The notes below the pieces were generated by a model. That model saw nothing but the letters and a program-made list of their open reading frames with translations. It was not told the origin of the DNA and made no database searches. Both the position numbers and the translations under genes were made by a program. Below are positions 13,201-25,187 of a stretch of 64,000 nucleotides of DNA, piece after piece. The stretch comes from Owenia fusiformis (lineage: Eukaryota; Annelida; Polychaeta; Sabellida; Oweniidae), in contig CAIIXF020000001.1 of the NCBI GenBank assembly GCA_903813345.2, positions 60,155,885 to 60,219,884 of the forward strand, read 5' to 3'. Position 1 is the stretch's first letter. Every line of letters begins with the position of its first letter.

Positions 13201-14754
13201 TTGTTTCGGGAAATGGCCACATATTCTAAAAGGAGATACAGTCCATGGCATGTTTGACCTATGTTATACACACCTATGTCCTGTATGTTTTTATTATGGC
13301 AGGCCAACTTCTGGCTTATTGACCGAATTACGTTTGTCATTAGCAGGTGTCAAAAAAGTAGTGAAAACTATCTAAGAAATATTCTATTTGATTCTTTGTA
13401 TACTGTATTCCAGGAATATCTTATTTGATTCTTTGATCACTAATACTTTATTCCAGGAATATTTTATTTGATTCTTTCTTAAATGGTTTATGAGCTATTT
13501 TTCAGTTTATTGGAAAATACGAAAGTTGCGTAATATTAGTGTATTGAAATTTTTTTGTATATTAAATATCGGTGGAGTAAACGGTACGTACATATGAATC
13601 ATTTTTATGTCTGAATGATAAATACTAATATCACGTTCGTTTTTCACAATATGTGATCGATAATACGTTTTGAGATATATGCTTTGTCATCCATATCCAG
13701 CAATCGTAATGTTAAATCGGACATCACCTTATCTCCTAACTGGTACTATTACTGAGATTTCGTATCAACACTTTAGTCTACTAAATTATTGTTTAAAACT
13801 CATATATGTGAGCGTTAATGCAGGGGCATTTCATACAGCCTATAAACACCGCCCTTTCATTAAATGTGTTTTCTGGTTTCCTTAATTTCGCCAATTTCTT
13901 AAGAAATTGATGGATAATTTGAAGATTATATGATCAGACACATAAACATGGCATATACCACATAAGTTTCTCATATTTAGTTGTTTTTAGTTGCTGTTTT
14001 TTGTTGAACCATAATATTACGTACATGGATAACGTATTTTATTTACAAGTAGGCTGCATCTTGTATTAGACCAACATAGCATCAAGTTTCACTAGAGCTG
14101 CTAAGAACACTTCTTATCAGATGTGTTGACAGCTCTCCTGATAAAGAAAGTGACCGGAGATTTCTGGATTTGCTCAGAGGTCCATTATTATTTTGCTCAT
14201 AGTTAGATATCGCTCAGTTGCTTAACTACCTAAACTTGATCAAATTCATGAGAATTCTTTTTGAATTTCACCATTTTTTGAAAAAACAGCAATGTCGAAG
14301 AAGAAATGAGTGAGATGTTTTTAGTTTTGGGAGTGGTGACTTATTTTTGGGAGTGGTGACTTAGACCATGTCTTGAGACATCGATCACCCGTTGTGAACA
14401 CGCATAAGTCATGCAATCTGTGTCAAATGGTGAGCGGTTTCTTTTAGGGGACCTGGGAGTCATAGTCTAGTGTCTAAGCTTCCCCGAACCACCGTCAGTG
14501 ATTATGTGACAGGTAGAGTATATTTAGTTGATCCTAGGATGATGACATTGGTGGTGTCACTCCTATTGTCATTTTTGTAGAGAAAGGCCGGACATCCCGA
14601 TCCAGTAGTGGATCTTCTCCCTTACTTGTGAGTCACAGTAAGGGCCCAAGATGTTTCGAACTCATGGTTGGTGGTCCATGATATGTTCTTTATCAGCAGC
14701 CTAATGAGGGAGAGGGGGAGGGGGGATGAGTTGTCCCCGATTTGTTTTTGTTTT
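10212..14754. other. No gene seen; AT-rich intergenic
   Basis: Open frames are short and unsupported. There is a triple direct repeat of about 18 bp (ATTTGATTCTTT core) at 13377-13479 and a 24-bp duplication (TTTTGGGAGTGGTGACTTA) at about 14325-14365. Confidence 0.45.
13377..13479. repeat. Short tandem repeat, three units
   Basis: AATATTCTATTTGATTCTTT recurs three times with small changes. The first two units are followed by TATTCCAGG, so the real unit is about 40 bp. Confidence 0.7.
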
Positions 14755-16030
14755 GGGATTGTCTCCAGTTGGAGACAGTTAGTTGGGTACTAAGTAAATT
14801 GGTATTATAGTTTGGTTGTGTTTGCAGATTGTGCCTGATTGTATTTAATAGTGTAGTTTAATTGATTCAGTATTGGGTTGTGACTGACTCTGTTGTGGTG
14901 GTTGATGTCAGGTTGTGTTGTGATGATTCAACCATGGGTTGATTTGAATTTGGTCTCGTTGGCTATGTTGTATTGTGTTGGTTTGTTGTTTGGTTGTGCT
15001 CCATTGTGTTAGTTTGATAGTCGATTGTGTTTTGGTGGTTGTTTGTCTGGTTGAGCCTGGTTGTGTTGTGTAAGTTTGGTATCGGGTTGTGTCTCAAAGT
15101 TAATTTCAAAGTGGTTGTGTTATGTTGTAATTGTGTTGTGCTGGTCGGGTAGCGGGTTGTGCCCAGTAGGATGAAGTATCTGGTTGTGTCAGATTGTGTT
15201 GCGTGATTGTTGTTGTTTTCAGAGAGTGTTGGTTGGGTGCTTTGGTATTGCAGTTTGGTTGTGCCTGATTGTGTTTTGATTGTTTTGTGTAAAATTGTGT
15301 TGTTCTTCATCAATAATGGGTTGTGTTTTGGTTTTGTTGTTTGATTATTTGGTTGTGCCAAATTGTGTTGCGTATATTTGACAATTGGTTGTGTTTTCGG
15401 AGGTTAAAATAAGGTTGTAGTATTGGGTTGTGTCGTATTATGTTGTTGGCTTGTAGTTGGGTTGTGTCTGCTTGTTTTGTTTTAGCCTGGTTTCGAGTTG
15501 TGCCTCATTGTGTTATGTTAATTTTAGAATGCGTTGTGTTATGTTGTGATTGTGTTATGCTGGTCGGGGGGGGGGCAGGTTGTGCCCAGTCGGGTGAGGT
15601 AGCTGGTTGAGTCCGATTGTGTTGTGTGGTTGGTTGTGCCTGATCGTTAAATGATGGGTGGTGGCGGGTTGTGCCCGATTATGTTATGATAGGTGGTCGG
15701 TTGTGCCCAGTCAGGTGAGTTATTTGGTTGTGTTCGGTTGTGTTGTGTGATTGTTGTAATCTCTCTGTGTTGGGGTTTTAGTCTGGTTGTTCCTGATTGT
15801 GTTTTGATAGTTTTGTTTTGTTGTGTGGTTGTGCCAAATTGTGTTGTGCTAATTTGACAGTGGGTTGTGTTCTTGGTAATTGTGAGTTCAGTTGCGTTCT
15901 AATTCTTCAGACATTGGTTGTGTTGCGTTGTTGGTGATCTTATGGGTTGTGCTTGGTTGTAATGGTTGGTTGTGATAGATTGTATATTAAGTAGCAGGTT
16001 ATGCCGAATTGTGTTTTGGTGTATCGTGGA
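14755..16030. repeat. Decayed GTTGTG-type minisatellite, strand-asymmetric
   Basis: About 1.3 kb in which the + strand is dominated by G and T. Words such as GGTTGTGTT, TGCCTGATTGTGTT and GGTTGTGCCC recur irregularly. Longer phrases repeat at about 15125-15250 and again at about 15540-15740 (AGGTTGTGCCCAGTCGGGTGAG-like text, TCGGTTGTGTTGTGTG-like text), so there was a higher-order unit. The 132-codon minus-strand frame inside (14963-15361) is Asn/Thr/His/Gln low-complexity text created by this skew, not a gene. Confidence 0.8.
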
Positions 16031-18689
16031 GTTATACAATTTAGTGGTTTGGGGTATTATAGTGTAGGTATATTCGTTAATTCTTAGTAGAGTCAATAAT
16101 TTAATGTATTTGTGTACATTATTAGTATATGCGATAGGTTTGGTACCTATTCATACATAGTGAGATCTCTGGTGTGAGAAGTGCACCTGGTATGATGGGC
16201 GTTAGCCTTGCGTTGTTCATTGGGTCTGAAGAGGTAGTTTCTTGTTGTTCATTGAATCTCAGAATGTGGCAATTTAGTTCGGCGCTCCTCTTTATATAAT
16301 ATTGCGCGGACGTTAGGGAACAAGCTTCCGGTTTTTGGAAATGCCTGTAAAGTGAACGATTTGTTCGGAAAGTTGTGTTTCTTGCCTGTTTTGTATCTTT
16401 TATAGTTTCTGTTGTGGTTTGTGGCTACATTTTGATGTATAGTTTTATATGTTTTGATATGGGTTTGGTGGTGTATGCGAATGTTTTGGGTGATAAACAA
16501 ACACAGTTTGGCGCCGTGGGTTATTTTAGTTTTTATGGTTTCTTTATTTTACTTTACAAAATTATCTACAAATGACAGGGCCGAGGCTGAAATCAGCATT
16601 ATTGGCCCTGTTAATACAAAGTTTATTCAAATTTACAAAATAGCAACAAAATGACTACCAACATGTATGTATGCAGGAATGTGTTAAAACTATATAATTA
16701 TATCAATGCATTCACACAAAAAGGATGTAAAATGCTTTAATATTGAAGAATTGCATGTTATGCTAACTCCATCTCTGCCATACATGCCGTGGGTTATGGT
16801 ATTGAGATACGCAATTGATGGATCCTGAAATACAAAATTATATCATCCTTTAACGCTTTCCTATCCGTTGAAGTAAATTACTTTAAATGTGATAAAAAGA
16901 ACAGAATATTTTTGTGTCAAAGAACCTTGCCAACAATGTTTTCACAACTTTGTAAGTCGCTTATCGTTTTCTAAACAGGAATGTTCTGTTCATGTACAGG
17001 TCTGAATAAAAGACGGCATCAAATCGGCATTGTAAGAGATGATAATCATTTTGAATTGTTAAAAGTTACAACTGATATAGACCATGGGCTTTCAACTAGA
17101 CTCAATATAATGTTTTTAGTAATAAAAAACTAACATGTAAGTTATCATAAAAACAAAAATGTTTACGTTTTTGACCCCTTATAGTGACAGGTAAAATTCG
17201 ACCTGAAAGTCGGAAATTTTCCAAGCTGCTGGTATTAAAAGAAATCAAGACATGTGCTACAAAAACTTCATATTCTGGACCCGTTCCATGTACTCATTAA
17301 TACATGGATGTGTTAATAGAATTCTGCTCAAAGATATAGCATGCGAGAGGAAGAACATGAATACCAGAATTTTGCGGCTGTGTACCAACAATTTACAGAG
17401 ACGACCCTCGGAACAGGATAATCCTATTCTAATTTGGGGCACATTTATTTCACTTATAGTTAATTGAAATTGGCACATATTCGTGGAGCTAATTATTTAC
17501 ATTCCCACGTTTCATAAGGAGAATTAATTAGCATCGTCTCCAATCGCTTCTACAAGGCTAACTTCAGTATCTGCTCATAATTGAGCTATCTACAAAGTGA
17601 ATTTCTGGGTTACCAGGTGACATTAATTTACATCAGTTTACTTGATGCAGAACTAGAATATATAATCGGTCAGTAGAATATTTAGAGGGGACTATGGTTG
17701 TACTTAACGTTTGGTAAATAATTGAACGGGGTCACCAACGCACATTATTGCAGCTATATATGCAGATGCATCTAAAAACGACCATGTTTTTGAGATTCAC
17801 GTATGCATTGTTGTTTCTGGTAGCATTATCCTAACGAATTTTTTTTTCTAGACGAAGCTCACTCACCTTCAGTGAAATATATACTATATAAAGAGAGATG
17901 GAGGAACCAACTCGTAACTAACCCATTTAGTCTCACCATTGCTAAACGTTAAATTACTGAGCTTAAACGGGTTGTGGGACCACTGGAATCGCTCTGTTCG
18001 ATAGACGCCAAAAACTAATGTTTATTATAATATTTTGCTTGAACGAACCAACAAAATAGTAAAAGCACTTATAATTCGGCATCATTTTGAGAACTAACAT
18101 ATTTTTGCCCTTTTCTACATCATCTTCCATTTGCAGGGAAAGACAAATGCGATTTACTGCATTTGGTTGCATTTTTTCTTGATCAATAAAGAGGAATGGT
18201 AGAAACCATAGCAGATTAACTGACGAATGAAAACAACCTTTTGAGAATGGTTAAGATGGGGAAACGCTCTTCATTCTTGGTGATGGTCAGATCAATGAAA
18301 GCCACGATAAAGTGAGCTGTTTCCAATGAATTAAGTTGGTTGCGATGAAAAGCTAGGGGCACCTTACCCCCTTTTGATTAATTAATCCGCTGCTTAATAA
18401 GGTTTATTTAGTTCGAGAGTGTTTTACTTACGCAATCAGAGACATAAATCAGTTTCAATCACCTTCATAGACTCACTTCATTTGCAGTTTTATCTGAAAT
18501 GGGATGATAAGTTTAAAGGGTGTAACCTACCCCATATGTACCATTGGAGTATGCGCTTTAAAGGGGTCCATTCTTCTGCGCACCATGTGCAACATGCAGG
18601 GTATGGATCCGAAAGGTATTTTGACTTGTTTGACTGGAAAATCTACTCTTCCCAAAATATCGTTCGTAATCTGTGAACTGTAATTCCAG
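16031..18689. other. No gene resolved; probable 5' region of the 18.7-kb gene
   Basis: At least one upstream exon of the following gene should lie here or further left, but I could not identify it. A compact inverted repeat, CAGGGCC..GGCCCTG, sits at about 16577-16611. The other open frames lack support. Confidence 0.4.
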
Positions 18690-21239
18690 GTGCACCACTA
18701 CGACAATCCAGCGTTTGAAAACGATGGGTCAGCAACAACTGGTAACGCGAAATCAGGGACGTCTAATGGGACAACAAAACACATACACAGATACACCCAC
18801 CCTTTTGGTGACCACACTTCTGTCGAGGCCTTATTGTATGGACGGAGGGACACGTCAAATATCAGAGACTTTGGACGATTATTCGTGTGGATTCTTTTCA
18901 CGGGTGTCTTGCTTGTCGTGGCTGCAGTTATAATTTACATGTCAGGTTAGTATACAATTTGAGAGTGACTGGACCTCTTTGGATTTATCAATACCTTACA
19001 ATTAAATTCGGTTAAAAATAAAGATTCATGATTATAACAAAGTGGATCCAAATATGTCCTCGTGCTTGCGGGTTAGTACATACACTCACACTTTCCAATC
19101 ATACAGGGTGGGCCTGAAAACACGTCAACATTTTTGTTTTGCTACAACATTGTTGATATTACAGACAAATGTACTTGGCTATATGTCATTGGAAAGACAA
19201 TTCAACTTCCAACAAGATGATATATAATTGATTCCATATAAATGAGTATTTGTCTTAAGATATCATTTTGATAACCACGGGGGTCAAACTCATGATTTAC
19301 CAATTGCTGAATACAGAATGCAAAGAACCTGACCAGACAGATATCACCCCTTTGTCAGTTTTGGGGATGTAATTCTACTTATCGTAGATTTATATATCAA
19401 ATGAAAGAAAATTGAGTTACAAATGCAATGTAATTGAGTTATTTTACCATTTTGATAGGTATTGGTAATATAGCCTAAATAATGGAGTGAAGTCTGTATC
19501 AAATAGTTGAATATTTACTCATTTTCAAGACATTTTGGAGATAATGCCTATTTGAGGCTAAACTATCAGGAGGTGGGCAATGATGATGTTGTACTTTTTG
19601 TGACATTTAAGTGGCACACAATGCAATTATAGGCATCAGAAGAGGAAATAATGGCAATTCATTCCATATCATGAGTCTTGGCAAAATTTCAACTGGGTTT
19701 CTTAGCAAAACGTGTTTGAAGCAAATATAAAATGTATAAACAATCTAACTTCATATATAGAACTACAATGCATAAAAATAGGGTTCGTGATTATTTTAGA
19801 GCTATAAAATGACTTACAAACAATAAAACTTAGCTCCAATCCTTTTTTTAATTAAAGGCCTAGACGTGTTGATTAAACAATGCGATATTATAAGCTCAAA
19901 ACATAAAGCAAAATCTTGTTTTCGACTGTTACCCCCCTATCACACCAAACTAGTTCTTACCCGTTCTTGCCAGTCCTACGAAAACGTCGTAAAACGGGAT
20001 CAATCTGGCTGTGGTCGGGAAGTATGTCTAAAATAATTAGCTACTTCGTTCATTTATAAACAGTCTTCAATACGTCCATCTCATTCGCAGTTCGTTCAGG
20101 TCGCACCACGTCGGTGTGCAACGTCGTATAATGCGTCCCTTAGTCTTGAAGGTCATCATACCTACAGAACGGTATGGTCGCCATCAAATTTTGAATCGAT
20201 TCAAAATTCTGAATCACATTCCCCGTCCGGGAAAGGCCATGAAGTTCGTAAACAGACAGTAGAACGTTGTAGCTACGTTCATTCAGTTCGCACACAGTTT
20301 AAAACCGATTCGGCAAGGTTTTGACGATCACCAGAAAATTTTGAGCATGCTCTAAGTTCTGGAGGACCAACTCGTTCTAGTAGTTTCATGAAGTTTGTAA
20401 GCAGATCCCAAACGGTTCTTCGTGGGTTCTTAGTACGTCAAATCCGTTCGTGCACAGTTTAAGCCCGTTTTCGAGAACGTAGTGAGAACTAGTTTGATAC
20501 CTCATGATACCGAAAATATCATGGAGTCACCAATAGCCAAAAGTGATATTACAAGAGGCAATCGATCAATCAACATCCTTTGAAGTGTTGACCCAATTTT
20601 AACTCAAAATTCAACCTTCTATTATAATGTTGAATGCATAATTAGAATGTTTGAGCCATGTTCTATTTTCCAATTAAAGATACCGAATTTGGATGACCAA
20701 AATGAGCTGAAACCAATGGATGGCATGAGTTTTTTCAATTTGGAAATAACATGGAGAACTTTATTTTCCTTTCAAGAACTAATCGATTCATCAAGATAAA
20801 GAATAGTAATGCATATAATATTGAAAAAGTATGTCGATGAGTTACTGATTGCTAGCTAAATATCTCCGATTGACTTCATTATCGTTGTATAGTTCTAATC
20901 CGAGATATGACCTACCTGAACCTTTCTGAACAACACGTATGAGAATGTTCAGGACTCAACGATCCTCATACGGCCTTGTTCGGGGTCCGATGTAATTTGC
21001 CTCTGTAGTATGTGATTTCAATGGATTATGCCAACTCAAATATGGAATAATTCACTATTATATGGTAAATGACCTCACGAGGCCATGTGAGAAAAACCTT
21101 GTAAGTTGTGGTAACCTCATTATGTGATGTATTTTTTCTTTTACTTTCAGAGCAACCAAAGGATGAGGTCGACTTTCCGTCCACGACCCCAACGCCGCAT
21201 AGATTCCAAAATACTACAAACTCGACCTCATTGACTTGA
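18690..21239 (+). CDS. Small single-pass membrane protein (last two exons)
   Basis: Two coding exons are clear: 18690-18945 (acceptor TTCCAG, donor G|GTTAGT) and 21151-21239 (acceptor TTACTTTCAG, stop TGA at 21237). The junction codon G|AG joins them in frame. Together they encode about 114 residues. First comes a polar segment beginning HHYDNPAFENDG, which contains an NPxF-like motif. Next, at about residues 62-84, is a strong hydrophobic helix (LFVWILFTGVLLVVAAVIIY) preceded by basic residues. Last is a short Thr/Ser/Pro-rich tail ending QNTTNSTSLT with two overlapping N-glycosylation sequons. The positive-inside rule puts the N-terminus in the cytoplasm and the glycosylatable tail outside. 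The first exon starts in phase 0 with GTG, so the initiating Met lies upstream and was not found. I do not recognise the family. The 2.2-kb intron holds degenerate repeats and a lone TACAGGGTG transposon end near 19106. Confidence 0.65.
20040..20490. repeat. Diverged tandem repeat, about 155-bp period
   Basis: CATGAAGTTCGTAAACAGA..TTCGCACACAGTTTAAAACCG (about 20237-20315) is echoed by CATGAAGTTTGTAAGCAGA..TTCGTGCACAGTTTAAGCCCG (about 20388-20470). A weaker third copy lies to the left. The repeat is within the intron of the small membrane-protein gene. Confidence 0.45.
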
Positions 21240-24205
21240 AGGACGACGATACCTGAATGTTAAATTCAAGTAAAAATTGTGCAGTATAAATGCAAGATAT
21301 TCACGAACGTTCGTGATACTAAATCATGCTCACTTGAAATTGCGACAGGTGGAAATTATATAGTTCCAAGAATATGCATATATTTTTAATCGAGAGCAAT
21401 CACTGAACGAGATACGGACGTTTGATTGTGATTGATGGTTGGAGTTTGAAGTGCTTAATGAATCACTTAATGTCGTAATGGAAAGATTGCGTCTGATTGT
21501 CGACATTTAGATGTTACCATGCACAGGAAGAAATAACAGATTACCTTATATATCCAAGAGTTATATATCTCCCGTTATATGGAAATTTACTTACCGGTGG
21601 AAAGCACAGAAAACTGAAGTAATTTGCAAGACGAGTAACTTGATTGCCACTCGTTCACTTAGTCCATTCATCATGGCCTTTGTGATGAAGTTTGTATATT
21701 TCATCTGGAGTCTGATCAAAGGTCACACAAGCAAATCAGATGGAAGCCGATCCATCACCTCGGTGTTTGCATTTAAGGATTTTGTTCGTCTACTTTATCT
21801 TCACAATGATCGACCCACGTTCTTATGCAACACTAGTAGAATATACGTTTGTCATGAATCCAATTTAATCAAACCCAGACAAGGAACTATATCTACTTAG
21901 CAAACTATATTATACCCTTTTTACTGATGATAGTATTTATAGTTCTGTCCTTCGCCTTGGGCTCTTAGGGGCTGCTACTGCTAACGCCCTAAAAGGTAGG
22001 ACAACTAATGGACGGTCATCTCTACATAATGTAGGTTCATGTTTGAATTATGAATTATTCCCCCACCCTCTCTTAAACCTGGTAATATGGAGAAACTTCA
22101 ATCACATTACCGACGTATAAAATGAATGTATCAATATCTTCACTTACATTCTTTTACTGACATTTTGATATCCTTATTTCATATATAAAGCTACGTCATA
22201 TTCAAGTGTTATTTTCTTACGAATATATGCCTATTGAAGGAAACTCATTAATACTTTTCTCTAAAACTGCCAAAGGCAAATTGTATTTATTTCGATGACA
22301 TATGAATCTATCAATTCGATTTTGTATACGTTTCCTAAATTAGCCCATATTTATCATCCAAAGAACAATGAAGATGTTCGCAATTATCTTCTCCGCATCA
22401 ATTGGAAATAGGGACTTTAGCTCTGGTAATAATACGTTTAAACGTGATAAGGAAGGAAAACAGGAACCAGATAACAATAGGCCACTTGTTTCTCTCCATG
22501 CAGACTTGGATTTAATATCCTCAATTGCAGTACAATTAGTAATGTCACTTTTCCTAAGATTTACTTATATTTGTTGAGAAAAACAAAAGCAAAAACGAAA
22601 CTTCCTCAGTCAGATGATTATGATAATTACATTGTCTGTTAGATGACTAAATGTCAAGAATATTCCTTCATCACTCACAGAATTATTTTGTGTTTATCTC
22701 ATTCAATTATTGTGTCACCCTGTATACCGTTACGAGTTATTTGCTTCTCCGGCAATGACTGTTAACAAGATGTAGAATGTGAAACAATAATGTTTCTTGG
22801 ATTGTATTTTACAAGTGGCATTACTCGGTGCCATTTGTCTTTATGCAGACTTATCACACATTTAAAAAGGTGAGTCTTATTTTCTAAAAGGACGCATATT
22901 AATAGTGACGATGCATCATCTAAAAATCGACCTGAACGAAAATTAATGGACCTGCATTTCAAAAAGTGGCCTCTCAAATTTCAAGAAAGAGCGCAAATTC
23001 TTTTCCTACAACCAACATCTTTCCCTGTTCGCCCGCTGCACCTGTAAAATACACCTATGATTACATGTGCATCAAGTTTTAATATTTACCCCCTCTCGAG
23101 ATCTTTGTTGCATTGGATGAGCAGGACACATGCTTAACTGCATTAACTTTTAGTAATTATCCATAGAGACGTTGATTGAACTAAATAAATAATTGAATGT
23201 AAAATCTGTTGATAAGCTATATATCTATGCACATGACAACGTCTACAGTTTAATTATAATATACAGATGACGCTATTTTATATATTCTACTTATGTATCA
23301 TATCATATTGAATGTGCAGATCAATGTTACACAATACAAATATATAATAGGAAAGCGTATTTTATATGTATTATCTTTGCGACAATTGGATGTTTAATGC
23401 GAGAAAAATACAGGCAAAATAGTTTTATTTTGTCAATAGGTAAAATATTCATATCTGCCCTCCTGTCGATATTTTATCTACTCGCATAAAAGGAATTGAA
23501 AAAATCCAATAATTTGTCATTTTCGGGGCGTTTGAATTACCTGCTAAAGCAAAACACTAAGTCAGTTGCGGCTAAGGTAATGTATGCGTTTCTTCTAAAG
23601 ATGCAGCTTTCTTTTATGAAACTCATAAACGAGGACGATAGCCCGATTTTCTAGGTAAGCATGCGAAATAACAAACTCCAGTCCAGCAATAGTGTTCTAG
23701 GAGGATAAATGGTCTCGTATAGGTATGGCACAAACTGTTAGTTGAGCCTTCGAATTAACGAAACTTGTGACATGTCTTTGAAATGAGAATTTATTATTAA
23801 GCGTTATGATACAAATTATGTTTGTATAGAATATCATTGAATATAAAAGCACATGTATACAGAATATACAGTACAAGAAAATCCTGTGTATATAATTGTA
23901 GAAGTATTGAGAGGAAGACAAAGAAATTGTATACCTTTACTGGAATATTTTTTTTTATATTTTACCGAAAAGTAACAGATATAATACGCCATCAATTTCA
24001 AAAATTCAATATTACATGACAAACGCAGACGTATACTTGCAATACTTGAAATAATAGTTATTTCATTAGAGTATTTCAAATAGTGGAATGTCTGGATTGT
24101 AAGCATAATACACAGTCGTCCTACAAGCCAGTAGGGAGACATTTACTTCATCTATATATGTTCTCTGGGGCTTGTGCCCAGAAGTAACCTTCTCATGACA
24201 AGATA
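21240..24205. other. 3' flank and intergenic; no gene seen
   Basis: A 129-codon + frame at 21511-21900 follows the membrane-protein gene but resembles nothing and has mixed, unbiased composition; it is probably 3' UTR or intergenic. About 22645-22700 is a copy of a dispersed repeat (GATGACTAAATGTCAAGAAT) also found twice near 38.9-39.1 kb. Confidence 0.4.
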
Positions 24206-24641
24206 CCGGGTGTCCCAGAAAAAGTAAACCGCTTTTTCGACAATATGTTCCCAGTAATAGAATAATGATTAATCATATTCTGTTACACCGGGCTACTCAT
24301 ATTCAAAGTTATAATATATCTGAAAAATTACAACGGACGTATTTCCTGACGGACTTATTTTCCAATGGGACTTATTCTCATGTTACACCGGGCTCGAAGT
24401 AACCTTCTCATTTCAAGATTTAAATTGAGCACAGGCCGAAATCAGTGATTGGTCCATTGACACTGTTTTTGGCACGCTGTTTTGAATTACAATACTCGCA
24501 TAATTTTCGACTGATCGATTATATATTTTGCAAACTTGTTGATGATACAGATATTCAGAATTATTTTTCAATAAATCCGGTTCATCTCTTGCTGACAAAA
24601 TACTTGTTAAAAAGCGGTTCATTTTTTTCTGGCACACCCGA
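24206..24641. mobile_element. Mariner-like MITE
   Basis: A 436-bp element flanked by TA on both sides. The left end, CCGGGTGTCCCAGAAAAAGT followed by AAACCGCTTTTT, matches the reverse complement of the right end, TCGGGTGTGCCAGAAAAAAA followed by TGAACCGCTTTTT. The interior contains a repeated TGTTACACCGGGCT (about 24281 and 24372) and duplicates GAAGTAACCTTCTCAT, which also lies just outside the left end (24181 and about 24399). There is no transposase frame. Confidence 0.75.
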
Positions 24642-25187
24642 TACATGTATGAGATGGCATGGACACAATTTGTCATAATTATTGTAAAACACATATATAT
24701 CCTAGATCTAAGCTTACAAAAAGCTTTGGATTATACGTTTATAAAAATAAATATTTACATAAAATCTTGGTAAAAATATGTCTAGTTATTATTTATATGG
24801 CCATATTCAACCTACCGTGTTGGCCTTTTTGCCTGTGCATATTACAATAAAAATATAGACTACATATCTGAACCCCCGATCCCATGTTTGTTGCTTGATA
24901 ATATCAATTACAAGCCCTTCATAATATATCAAATGGGCGTCAATGTTACTGATTACGAGATACGCGTAGGTCCGTTCGAATAGTGCAGCTAAAAATGTTA
25001 TCATAAAAATACATCCAAAGCAATTAGCTTAAAGCATTCATGGTTTTAAATGTTATAATTTCTTACTCACTTTTGCTTACCAAAATAGAAATATAGTCTC
25101 TATAAAAGTAAAACTAACAAGTAAAAATGGAGATAAAAAAAAGTCTTTAGAATATGTTCCAAGATGTTCAGGATTCAATTTCATCTA

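Noticed and set aside
14963-15361. 132-codon minus-strand open frame
   Set aside because: Asn/Thr/Gln/His low-complexity text produced by the GTTGTG tract; no domain and no splice context.
18419-18676. 85-codon + frame just upstream of the 18690 exon, as its first exon
   Set aside because: No donor in the right phase before 18690 and the frame runs into the acceptor; not convincing as coding.
19106-19135. TACAGGGTGGGCCTGAAAAC as a transposon end
   Set aside because: Looks like a 'CAGGGTG' terminal repeat but I could not find the opposite end, so no element is called.
21511-21900. 129-codon + frame downstream of the small membrane-protein gene
   Set aside because: No recognisable motif, no acceptor/donor logic, biased toward random AT-rich composition; probably UTR or intergenic.
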